A DNA stretch of 12,802 nt from Oligoflexales bacterium. Lineage in GTDB: Bacteria > Bdellovibrionota > Oligoflexia > Oligoflexales > Oligoflexaceae. Location of the stretch: contig JADFZC010000035.1 of the NCBI GenBank assembly GCA_015232735.1, positions 1-12,802 of the forward strand. Direction: 5' to 3'. Below the pieces are notes generated by a model. The model ran no database searches. It was not told the origin of the DNA and saw only the letters and a program-made list of their open reading frames with translations. This document shows positions 6,305 through 12,802 of this stretch, one piece after another. Position 1 is the first letter of the stretch, and each line of letters opens with the position of its first letter. Both the position numbers and the translations under genes were made by a program.

Positions 6305-7924
6305 TTAGTGCTGCACTGAATGAGGATTCAACAGCATCCTTAGAGCCTCAGTGGTCCTTGCAGGCTCATGCTTGGCCAGATACAGTATCTGCTCCTGAGG
6401 TGAAAGTTTTTCAAAAGGAACATCTTCCTTGACCTGGATATTCTGAATCTCTGCATGTTCAAGGTCAGGCTTGAACTCATCAACAAGTGCTTCACGCTTC
6501 TTGCGATCAGGGTCATATGACAGCCAACTGAAATAAGGCCTGACGATGAACGCGAAAAAGAACACGAGACCTACGGCGACAGCTGCCGATACGGCAATTG
6601 TCATGATATAGTTTCTATTCTCTGTCTTATTCTCCTTGATAGCCTCAATCTGATACGGCGACAGCTGGAATATCATATTGTGAACTTTAACCTCGTCCCT
6701 TCCTTCCTTGTAGCCAATTGCGGACTTGACAAGTTCCTCGATTTTCTTCATCTCTTCTTCGGTCCTGGCTTCAAATATCGGCTTCGATCCATCGCTGGGA
6801 TAAACCTGGGTACCATCTACAATGACAGCAGCCGAGATCCTTTTTATCTCCCCTACAGGTAAAACCCTATGGCTGCTCTTTTTTGCAATCTCATAATTAA
6901 CGCGTTCGCTCGCCCTGGAACTCTTCGCCCTGCTCTGGTTGACGGTAAGAGACTCCTGTTCACCAGGCACATTCGATTTTGAGCCAGGTATCCCGGTGGG
7001 ATTCAAACCATTTCCATCCATATCCTGATTAGTCGTGCTTGATGACAACACTACCACCCTGTCTGGATCAATATCGGAGATCGATTGCTCTTCAGTAGTA
7101 AAATCAACATTGACGTCCACCTTGGCTTCAACCCTGTCAGGTCCGACAGTCCGACCGACAATAATTCTGACCCTGTTCTCAAGCTCATTTTCCAGGGACT
7201 TTTTATATTGCAGCATTTCCTGCGTTTTTTTGGTTGTAGGATCCTCCGATTCAACTTTTGTCAGCATTTTTCCTTCATGGTCTATTATCGTTACAAGTTC
7301 TGGCCTAAGACCTTCGACGGATCTGGAAACGAGGTGAACAATGCCGTTTATCTGCTTGTCAGTCAGGACAACCCCTCTTTTTGTCCTTACATATACTGCA
7401 GCGGTAGGTTCCTGTTTGTCTTCAACAAACAGGCTTTTATTTGGAGTTACAATATGGACTCTGGCGGAAATCACCCCGTCCACACCCCTTATTGTTCTCG
7501 CCAGCTCTCCCTGGATCGCACGAAGCTTGTTGATTCTCTGCTCGAAATCCGTCCTTGTAAAATCCTGCTGGTCAAATTTCTCCCAACCTATCTGTCCATG
7601 AGCCGGAAGTCCCTCCTGCGCCAGCTTTATTCTAAGAGGCATCACCCTGTCAACTGGAACCCTGATACCCTTGTCATCAATGATAAAGTCATTAATACCC
7701 ATCTTCTTCATTTCTTCCGATATCGCCTGCGTATCTTCATTATTCAAATCCTTGTATAAATAATCCATATCTGTCTTGGTCCTCTGTGCGACAACCGCAA
7801 CTATCACAACCAGAACAATTACAATGACTGCGGCAACCGCACCTTTCATCCACATCGGCAGAGAGGACATGCTCTTGCCTACCTGACCTCGTAAATTTGA
7901 AAATAGCTGGATTATTTTGTCCAA
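6305..7924 (-). CDS. fliF: Flagellar MS-ring protein FliF
   Basis: FliF forms the MS ring in the inner membrane, the platform for the export gate and rotor. The product has 539 aa. It has an N-terminal membrane segment (about 28-47), ring-building motif domains with RVPVDRVMPLRIKLAQEGLP (88-107) and IQGELARTIRGVDGVISARV (137-156), a Ser/Asn-rich periplasmic loop (about 290-335), a second membrane segment (439-461) and a cytoplasmic tail. The tail ends in EQILYLAKHEPARTTEALRM (511-530), which aligns by pattern with the FliG-binding motif although the customary Trp is replaced by Leu. The start is TTG at 7924: GAGGTC lies six bases upstream and the next ATG would remove part of the N-terminal cytoplasmic segment. 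fliG does not follow. Confidence 0.96.
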   Translation of the reverse strand: MDKIIQLFSNLRGQVGKSMSSLPMWMKGAVAAVIVIVLVVIVAVVAQRTKTDMDYLYKDLNNEDTQAISEEMKKMGINDFIIDDKGIRVPVDRVMPLRIKLAQEGLPAHGQIGWEKFDQQDFTRTDFEQRINKLRAIQGELARTIRGVDGVISARVHIVTPNKSLFVEDKQEPTAAVYVRTKRGVVLTDKQINGIVHLVSRSVEGLRPELVTIIDHEGKMLTKVESEDPTTKKTQEMLQYKKSLENELENRVRIIVGRTVGPDRVEAKVDVNVDFTTEEQSISDIDPDRVVVLSSSTTNQDMDGNGLNPTGIPGSKSNVPGEQESLTVNQSRAKSSRASERVNYEIAKKSSHRVLPVGEIKRISAAVIVDGTQVYPSDGSKPIFEARTEEEMKKIEELVKSAIGYKEGRDEVKVHNMIFQLSPYQIEAIKENKTENRNYIMTIAVSAAVAVGLVFFFAFIVRPYFSWLSYDPDRKKREALVDEFKPDLEHAEIQNIQVKEDVPFEKLSPQEQILYLAKHEPARTTEALRMLLNPHSVQH

Positions 7925-7968
7925 ATTTGACCTCTGCTAAATATATTATTAAATTGTATTAATCATAT

Positions 7969-8319
7969 TCAAACAGGCATTCTCATCACTTCCTGATATG
8001 CATCAAGAGCCTTGTTTCGTATTTGAACCATAAGATTGAATGCCAACTCCGCCTGAGTCGCGGCCAGCATGGTCTCATGAATGTTCTGCTCCTTGCCTGT
8101 GGCAAGATCCAAAGACATTTTGTCGGAGTTCTTCTGAAATTCGTTAACTTCCTCAATGCCTTCTTTAAGATGATCCATAAAAGTCATTTTTTTATTCTCA
8201 CTTTTTGTATTTGCATCCTCATCAGAAATCGAGATTTTTCTGCGGTTTATCTCGGAATTCATCGCATTTTCTATCAATTTCTGCCTTACATCTATCCCGG
8301 CAATTCCTGCTCTTGACAT
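7969..8319 (-). CDS. fliE: Flagellar hook-basal body protein FliE
   Basis: FliE joins the MS ring to the proximal rod and is among the first proteins exported. At 116 aa it has the normal length. The C-terminal part carries the family pattern: FMDHLKEGIEEVNEFQKNSD (47-66), DLATGKEQNIHETMLAATQA (71-90) and LMVQIRNKALDAYQEVMRMPV at the end. The N-terminal 45 residues are variable and polar. ATG 8319 has GAGGACT about eight bases upstream. It lies 31 bp after flgC and 44 bp before fliF, the standard order. Confidence 0.95.
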   Translation of the reverse strand: MSRAGIAGIDVRQKLIENAMNSEINRRKISISDEDANTKSENKKMTFMDHLKEGIEEVNEFQKNSDKMSLDLATGKEQNIHETMLAATQAELAFNLMVQIRNKALDAYQEVMRMPV

Positions 8320-8350
8320 ATTTTAGTCCTCAATAAAATGTTTTTCAGGA

Positions 8351-8788
8351 TCAGCGCCCAATCTCAAGTGCTTTTTGTGCCATTTGCTTCGCCGAATTCA
8401 TCGCCGTTGTATTGGCTTCAAATGATCTTGTAGCCGTAATCATATTTACCATTTCCGTCATGACATCGATATTCGGCATCTCCACATTTCCGTCAGCATC
8501 TGCATCAGGATGGCTGGGATCATGTACTTTTTTGGGGTCCCTCATATCCTTGTGAACATCTGTCACTTTGACTTTTGAAAGTTGTGTTCCAAATGATTCG
8601 TCAAGAAAGTCCTCGAATGGATTTCCGACAGGATTGGCAGTAAATACCACATCCCGCCTCCTATATGGTCCTCCCTCAGGGGTTCTGGTTGTCGATGCAT
8701 TGGCCAAATTTGAGCTAAGCACATTCATCCTGAGTCTTTGTGCCGCCAAGGCCGAAGAGCTGATGTTCATTGACCTGAAAAATCCCAT
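8351..8788 (-). CDS. flgC: Flagellar proximal rod protein FlgC
   Basis: FlgC is a structural protein of the proximal rod, exported through the flagellar gate. Its 145 aa match the family. The N-terminal rod signature is LRMNVLSSNLANASTTRTPE (19-38) followed by GGPYRRRDVVF (39-49). The C-terminal helix has NIDVMTEMVNMITATRSFEA (106-125) and ends in KQMAQKALEIGR. The start codon follows the flgB stop by two bases, and its Shine-Dalgarno GGGAGGAAG lies inside the end of flgB, so the two are probably coupled. Confidence 0.96.
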   Translation of the reverse strand: MGFFRSMNISSSALAAQRLRMNVLSSNLANASTTRTPEGGPYRRRDVVFTANPVGNPFEDFLDESFGTQLSKVKVTDVHKDMRDPKKVHDPSHPDADADGNVEMPNIDVMTEMVNMITATRSFEANTTAMNSAKQMAQKALEIGR

Positions 8789-8790
8789 GA

Positions 8791-9219
8791 TTATCTTCCT
8801 CCCGAAGCAATAGCGTATTTCAAGACTCCAATTTTTCTATTTAGAAGCTCCACCGTCGTATGATATTGAAGCTGGTTTTGAGCCATTTGCGCCATTTCCG
8901 CATCAACATCAACGGTATTGCCATCCTGTCCGACACTTTCTGTCGGCCTAAGAAAAACATCCGGATAAATCGCACCATCAGCTTCGGCATATTCATTAAT
9001 CAGGTGCTTCTCATTCGAAACTTTCATTGGAAAAGGTTCATCAGCCTTAATTATAGACTGTAGCTGTTCCTCAAAATCATAACCTATCGCCCTGTATCCA
9101 GGGGTCTCGGCATTTGCGATGTTGGATGAAATGACATCGCTTCGCATAACCCGCTGGTTAAGCGATTCCATCTGAATCCTGTCGCCAAAATCGAAAATTC
9201 CGCCGATTATACCGCCCAT
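8791..9219 (-). CDS. flgB: Flagellar proximal rod protein FlgB
   Basis: FlgB is the first proximal rod subunit, next to FliE. The protein has 142 aa. It carries the rod signature RSDVISSNIANAETPGYRA (26-44), the central region with FLRPTES (88-94), and the C-terminal DAEMAQMAQNQLQYHTTVEL (106-125) followed by LNRKIGVLKYAI, characteristic of FlgB. The ATG at 9219 overlaps the stop of the preceding sigma-54 activator gene as TGATG; I prefer it to the TTG at 9222. The overlap ties rod protein translation to that of the regulator. Confidence 0.95.
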   Translation of the reverse strand: MGGIIGGIFDFGDRIQMESLNQRVMRSDVISSNIANAETPGYRAIGYDFEEQLQSIIKADEPFPMKVSNEKHLINEYAEADGAIYPDVFLRPTESVGQDGNTVDVDAEMAQMAQNQLQYHTTVELLNRKIGVLKYAIASGGR

Positions 9220-10319
9220 CAAATCTTCCCCGTTGCTGCTGGTTGAGGAACTTCATATCCTTCGACCGTAAACTCATTTATTTTATTTCTGAGAGTCCTC
9301 AGACTTATGCCCAGAGTTTTTGCGGAATGTGTCCTGTTTCCATTATGCTTCTTGAGAGTCTCAAGAATGAATTGAGTTTCTATCTGTTGAAGTTTTTCTC
9401 CAATTGGCAGATATTTAACCCAATCCAGATTATTTTTAATACTCTTTGTCTCGAGATTGAGTTCATGTGATGATATGAAATCAGATGGCGCCATAATAAC
9501 AGCACGCTGTATCATATTCTGAAGTTCCCTGACATTGCCAGGCCAAGAATACTTTACCAGTTTCGACATGGCATCTGCGCTTATGTTTATTGTCGGTTTT
9601 CCATATTGTACGCCGTATGTTCTCAAATAATGCCTTACAAGAACCTCAATATCCTTAGGTCTTTCTCTTAAAGGAGGAATTTCAAGGTGGATGACATATA
9701 ATCTGTAGAACAGATCCTGTCTGAAATTTCCCTCCTTGACAGAAGCCGTAATATCCCTGTTTGTTGTAGCTATTATCCTTGTATTCACTTTCTGAGGAGC
9801 CTCTCCGCCTATACGCTGAATCTCATTTTCCTGTATGGCACGCAGGAGCTTCGCCTGAAGAGATTTATCTGTCTCTGTGATCTCATCAAGAAGAAGTGTT
9901 CCACCAGAAGCCTGTTCAAACTTTCCTATGTGCCTTTGCATGGCTCCTGTAAATGCACCTTTTTCAAAACCGAAAAGTTCACTCTCAAGAAGACTTGATG
10001 GAAGTGCAGCACAGTTTACACCAACAAAAGGCGCATCCCTTCTCCCTGAAATCTTGTGGACAAGCCTGGCCACTACTTCCTTGCCTGTGCCAGATTCACC
10101 AGTAATTAAAATTGGAACATTCGTATCGGCTATCTGTGAAACCACCTCCTTGATGCGAAGCATTTTCTCGTCAGCAAAGACAAAATCAACATGACTTTTA
10201 ACATGTTTTTTTTCGGTGCTGTTTCTATCTCTGATGTAATTTAGGTAATCATCAGCCCTGGGCACTGACTTGTCAACATCATGAGCCAATGCGGAATTAC
10301 CGTTCTTGAACTGTTCCAT
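9219..10319 (-). CDS. Sigma-54-dependent transcriptional activator, FlrC/FlbD-like, without receiver domain
   Basis: This 366-aa bacterial enhancer-binding protein uses ATP hydrolysis to open sigma-54 polymerase complexes. The AAA+ domain starts near residue 46: Walker A GESGTGKE (74-81), the sigma-54-contacting GAFTGA loop (121-126), Walker B GGTLLLDEIT (139-148), and the conserved FRQDLFYRL (199-207), LRERPKDI (217-224) and WPGNVRELQN (259-268). A C-terminal Fis-type helix-turn-helix is at about 328-350 (NRTHSAKTLGISLRTLRNKI). Only about 45 polar residues precede the AAA+ domain, so the receiver domain usual in FlrC/FlbD is absent and phosphorylation control is unlikely. AAGGAGT sits seven bases before the ATG. 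Being second in a flagellar operon with a sigma-54 promoter, it probably activates this and other flagellar operons. Confidence 0.93.
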   Translation of the reverse strand: MEQFKNGNSALAHDVDKSVPRADDYLNYIRDRNSTEKKHVKSHVDFVFADEKMLRIKEVVSQIADTNVPILITGESGTGKEVVARLVHKISGRRDAPFVGVNCAALPSSLLESELFGFEKGAFTGAMQRHIGKFEQASGGTLLLDEITETDKSLQAKLLRAIQENEIQRIGGEAPQKVNTRIIATTNRDITASVKEGNFRQDLFYRLYVIHLEIPPLRERPKDIEVLVRHYLRTYGVQYGKPTINISADAMSKLVKYSWPGNVRELQNMIQRAVIMAPSDFISSHELNLETKSIKNNLDWVKYLPIGEKLQQIETQFILETLKKHNGNRTHSAKTLGISLRTLRNKINEFTVEGYEVPQPAATGKI

Positions 10320-10331
10320 CAGTCACTCCTT

Positions 10332-12674
10332 CTATTTTTGTAGTAGAGCCAATCGCTTTTTAGCCAAATCGGCATATAGCAAATTATTTCCATCTTCACT
10401 GGCTTCCTTGAAAGCCTGTAAAGCTTCATCTCTTCTTCCAGCTCTGTAGAGCAATAATCCTCCCTTATATAACGCCTCCGCACGCCCTTCCCAATCAGGA
10501 GTCTCCCTGCCGGTCAAGGCAAAAAGGCGGCCGGCTTCCAAATATTGATTATTGATCCTGTACTCCTCAGCAAGAGCTGTCACATTTTTCGCCCAAAGAG
10601 TTATAGCCTTCTTATCACCACTGAAAGAGGATGGCTTCAATTTGGCATACAGGTTCTTACTCTGAAGAAGTTCACTTCCAAGACCCAATTTGGCAAAACG
10701 GTTTGAAAGGTTATTCAGGAAATATAAGGCATTTGCCGAGGGATGATAAGTCTCGGCAACCTTGGATATATCCCCTTCTTTGCTTACTAAATCAGGCGAA
10801 AGCGATTTTTTCCATCCTTCAAGGGCGATTTTGGGGGGAGATTTCAAAAAATAATTTGCCGTAACAGCTTTTTCAATAGGCTCCTTCATTGCCGTCAATA
10901 CAACATTCTGCTCTGAGGGTCTTAACGAAGTCCATGTAGACCACACATTTCTGTCCACTTCCTCAAGCTTCCTCTGCTTTACCTGAATTTCCTCTTCATT
11001 ATTCGTCTTGGCCTTGAGAACCTCTATGACCTCGCCCAACGAAATGGATAGCCAGAACTCCGATCTGAACCTGTCCAGACCTTCTTTATAAAGCCTTGCA
11101 GCCGACTCGTAAAAAGGAACCGCCTTTGTAATATTGCCCGTAAGCCGATATGATTCTCCCAGCGCCCACATAGTCCTGCGATCTTCACCAATCAGCCTAA
11201 GGGTCTTCGACAGTGACTCGTAAGTCTGAATAGCTTCAAGATATTCCTTTTTATCAAGATTCTCCTGGATCGACTTGTTAAAAAGATTTGTTGTCTTTTC
11301 CGCTATACTGTCCATAATCGGCTTGAGTTTTTCGCCACGATATCTGTCAAAATAATCAGCTGCGGCACTTCCTGTCTCCGATTTCCACACAGCCTTCTCA
11401 GAAACCATTTCATTCAAGAGAAGCGATGCAACGATAAAGGCCGTAAGTGCATTTTCCACGTTTTTATGCGACTCATTCAGATAAAGTTTTGAATTTCCAT
11501 TCAAGGATGGAAGATAATATTTATCTGCTATGATTTTGGATATTTCAGCATCATTCGCAGGAGACCAGTAAGCCCGTCTTATCGCTATCTGCGCCCTTAA
11601 TTCCTGGTTTTCCCTGTAGTCTATTTTTTCAAGTGCTGTGGCAAGAGGTCCAAACGCCTTTACATTTCCTTCATTAATTCCCTTTATCGCCTTGACATCA
11701 AGTCTTCGGAGAGCAGCAAACCCCGAAAGATGGCTATCAGGATGTTTGGTTGTAAGCGCCTCATAGTAACCATCTGCAAGTATCAAATTTCCCTGACCAA
11801 GATGAATTTCCGCCAATTTCCACAAATGCATTGCATCCTTGTCAAACACTGAAGGTTCATGATGGATTACCTGCTGATAGGCTACAAGCGCCCTGTTTTC
11901 ATGCCCGAAATCATAAAGATCCCCTGCATACTTTGCCATTTGCTCGTAGGATGTCAGAGCTTTCTGTGTATTGTTATTAATGTAAGTCTGGTAATTCTTG
12001 TTTATCTTGTAGGCGCCCGTTTGAAGTCTATATATGTATATTGGATAATTCTTCCAGGATTTCCCGGCCCCCTCTCCAACCCTATTCAACTCCTCTATCA
12101 TTTGATCCTGTTTGGTAATCCGCATCGGTGTCGGCTGCAACAGCCTGTGCGGGCGATTATTCTGGGACTGTTCAGGAATCTGTTCGTTCCTGAGGTCTGG
12201 TTTTTCATTTTCACTGCTGTAGCCCCTTGGAGATGAAACTCTGACCTCGGTTGAAGAACTTGCGAAATCAAGAGGAAGTCCGCTGACCGGATCCCTGCCT
12301 TCCTTGTAAGTCTTATCATATAAATCAACAACTACCCTGAACGGTTCTTTGAAATCAGAAACCATGGCTCTGACATTATCATCCTTCAGAATCAGCCTTA
12401 CCTCCATACCGGCCGATCCGACATCTTTCAATAAGACCCTTCGAATCACTCTTTCATCATAACGGCCTATGGATTCGAGATCATCACTGGTAGTATCCCT
12501 AAGTTCCAGGACAAGAGCATTTGTAATCGGTTCATAATGGTAAGTATATTTTCTTTCGTTTGGAAAAGTGAAAACAAGCTGAGAGAATCTATCATTTGCG
12601 GCAAAAGCGGGAAAAATACCTGCTACAGATATGAAATAAAGAAATAATATGAAACATTTTGGATAAGCTGACAT
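10332..12674 (-). CDS. Secreted AMIN-domain and TPR-repeat protein
   Basis: The 780-aa product begins with a signal peptide (MSAYPKCFILFLYFISVAG..., likely cleaved after AFA near 25). Residues about 30-125 form beta-rich AMIN-like sequence (alternating hydrophobics ending in FKEPFRVVVDLYDKTY), a domain that targets periplasmic proteins to the envelope, often via peptidoglycan. A Pro/Ser/Asn/Gln-rich linker follows, then mostly helical sequence with several recognisable TPRs, for example TMWALGESYRLTGNITKAVP and ALYKGGLLLYRAGRRDEALQ near the end. TPRs suggest a protein-binding scaffold in the periplasm. As first gene of the flagellar operon it may act in flagellar assembly or placement through the cell wall; this is inference. 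I chose ATG 12674, not TTG 12737, because only it gives a proper signal peptide, GGAAAG precedes it, and the TTG lies inside the promoter. Confidence 0.8.
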   Translation of the reverse strand: MSAYPKCFILFLYFISVAGIFPAFAANDRFSQLVFTFPNERKYTYHYEPITNALVLELRDTTSDDLESIGRYDERVIRRVLLKDVGSAGMEVRLILKDDNVRAMVSDFKEPFRVVVDLYDKTYKEGRDPVSGLPLDFASSSTEVRVSSPRGYSSENEKPDLRNEQIPEQSQNNRPHRLLQPTPMRITKQDQMIEELNRVGEGAGKSWKNYPIYIYRLQTGAYKINKNYQTYINNNTQKALTSYEQMAKYAGDLYDFGHENRALVAYQQVIHHEPSVFDKDAMHLWKLAEIHLGQGNLILADGYYEALTTKHPDSHLSGFAALRRLDVKAIKGINEGNVKAFGPLATALEKIDYRENQELRAQIAIRRAYWSPANDAEISKIIADKYYLPSLNGNSKLYLNESHKNVENALTAFIVASLLLNEMVSEKAVWKSETGSAAADYFDRYRGEKLKPIMDSIAEKTTNLFNKSIQENLDKKEYLEAIQTYESLSKTLRLIGEDRRTMWALGESYRLTGNITKAVPFYESAARLYKEGLDRFRSEFWLSISLGEVIEVLKAKTNNEEEIQVKQRKLEEVDRNVWSTWTSLRPSEQNVVLTAMKEPIEKAVTANYFLKSPPKIALEGWKKSLSPDLVSKEGDISKVAETYHPSANALYFLNNLSNRFAKLGLGSELLQSKNLYAKLKPSSFSGDKKAITLWAKNVTALAEEYRINNQYLEAGRLFALTGRETPDWEGRAEALYKGGLLLYRAGRRDEALQAFKEASEDGNNLLYADLAKKRLALLQK

Positions 12675-12731
12675 AATGCTTTCCGTTAAAAAACGATTTT
12701 TTTTTGATTTTCGGGGTATGCAATATTTATC

Positions 12732-12748
12732 TAGCAACTATTATGCCA
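12732..12748 (-). promoter_or_regulatory. Sigma-54 (-24/-12) promoter of the flagellar operon
   Basis: On the minus strand TGGCATAATAGTTGCTA carries GG (-24) and GC (-12) exactly ten bases apart, with TGGCA and TTGCTA as in the consensus. Predicted transcription starts near 12722, leaving a leader of about 48 nt before the ATG at 12674. The second gene of the operon encodes a sigma-54 activator, so the promoter and regulator fit together as an autoregulatory loop. Confidence 0.8.
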
Positions 12749-12769
12749 TCACATAACTAATTATTTTTA

Positions 12770-12788
12770 TTGGATATTATAAATCCAA
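12770..12788. promoter_or_regulatory. Dyad TTGGAT-N7-ATCCAA upstream of the sigma-54 promoter
   Basis: A perfect 6-bp inverted repeat with a 7-bp AT-rich spacer lies about 22 bp upstream of the -24 element. It may be a binding site for a dimeric regulator. The minus strand of the spacer also contains TATAAT, so a second, sigma-70-type promoter is conceivable, but its -35 would lie at or beyond the window edge. Enhancer sites for sigma-54 activators usually lie further upstream. Confidence 0.35.
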
Positions 12789-12802
12789 CTAAAATTTATG
12801 AC

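Noticed and set aside
6305..6500. FliF-FliG fusion as an explanation for the missing fliG
   Set aside because: The FliF tail after the second membrane segment is only about 78 residues and ends in a FliG-binding-like motif; no FliG domain follows.
7085..7759. A 224-codon + strand open frame opposite fliF
   Set aside because: It is antisense to an unmistakable fliF, has no start signal and no recognisable domain; its length reflects the codon use of fliF.
12675..12737. TTG at 12737 as the start of the AMIN-TPR protein (801 aa)
   Set aside because: That codon lies within the sigma-54 promoter, upstream of the predicted transcript start, and would put 21 polar residues before a clear signal peptide.
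1..12802. tRNA, rRNA, CRISPR arrays, transposases or prophage genes
   Set aside because: None was seen: no clover-leaf or regular spacer-repeat pattern, and every long frame is accounted for by metabolic, transcription or flagellar genes.

Overview
The window looks like the chromosome of a motile Gram-negative bacterium. It carries basal-body and export genes for a flagellum, a secreted AMIN-plus-TPR protein, a sigma-54 type activator with matching -24/-12 promoter sequences, and a histidine-degradation gene. This combination recalls Deltaproteobacteria-like lineages (Desulfobacterota, Bdellovibrionota and relatives). That placement is inference; no marker gene here fixes the taxon.

Layout. 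At the left edge hutI (imidazolonepropionase) runs on the + strand, possibly coupled by an ATGA overlap to a gene that lies mostly outside the window. It converges on greA (minus strand), and the two genes share 23 bp at their 3' ends. A 426-bp gene-free stretch (1764-2189) follows, rich in inverted repeats: an imperfect palindrome of about 87 bp, two nearly identical palindromic boxes flanking it, more hairpins, a sigma-70-like promoter on the + strand and one tiny hydrophobic ORF. From 2190 to 12674 everything is on the minus strand and reads as one compact flagellar operon, in transcription order: AMIN-TPR periplasmic protein, receiver-less sigma-54 activator, flgB, flgC, fliE, fliF, fliH, fliI, fliJ, motE-like. 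Several junctions are TGATG overlaps or gaps of only a few bases, so translational coupling is likely.

How they work together. FlgB, FlgC and FliE build the proximal rod and its junction with the MS ring. FliF forms the MS ring. FliH, FliI and FliJ are the export ATPase complex. The MotE-like protein probably acts at the stator or motor. A textbook-spaced sigma-54 promoter (12732-12748) precedes the operon, whose second gene is a sigma-54 activator, which suggests positive autoregulation. A second sigma-54-like site lies in the only sizeable internal gap, before fliJ. The most notable features are the absence of fliG from its usual place between fliF and fliH, a FliH about twice the usual length, an activator with no receiver domain, the AMIN-TPR protein leading the operon, and the structured intergenic region at 1790-2190.
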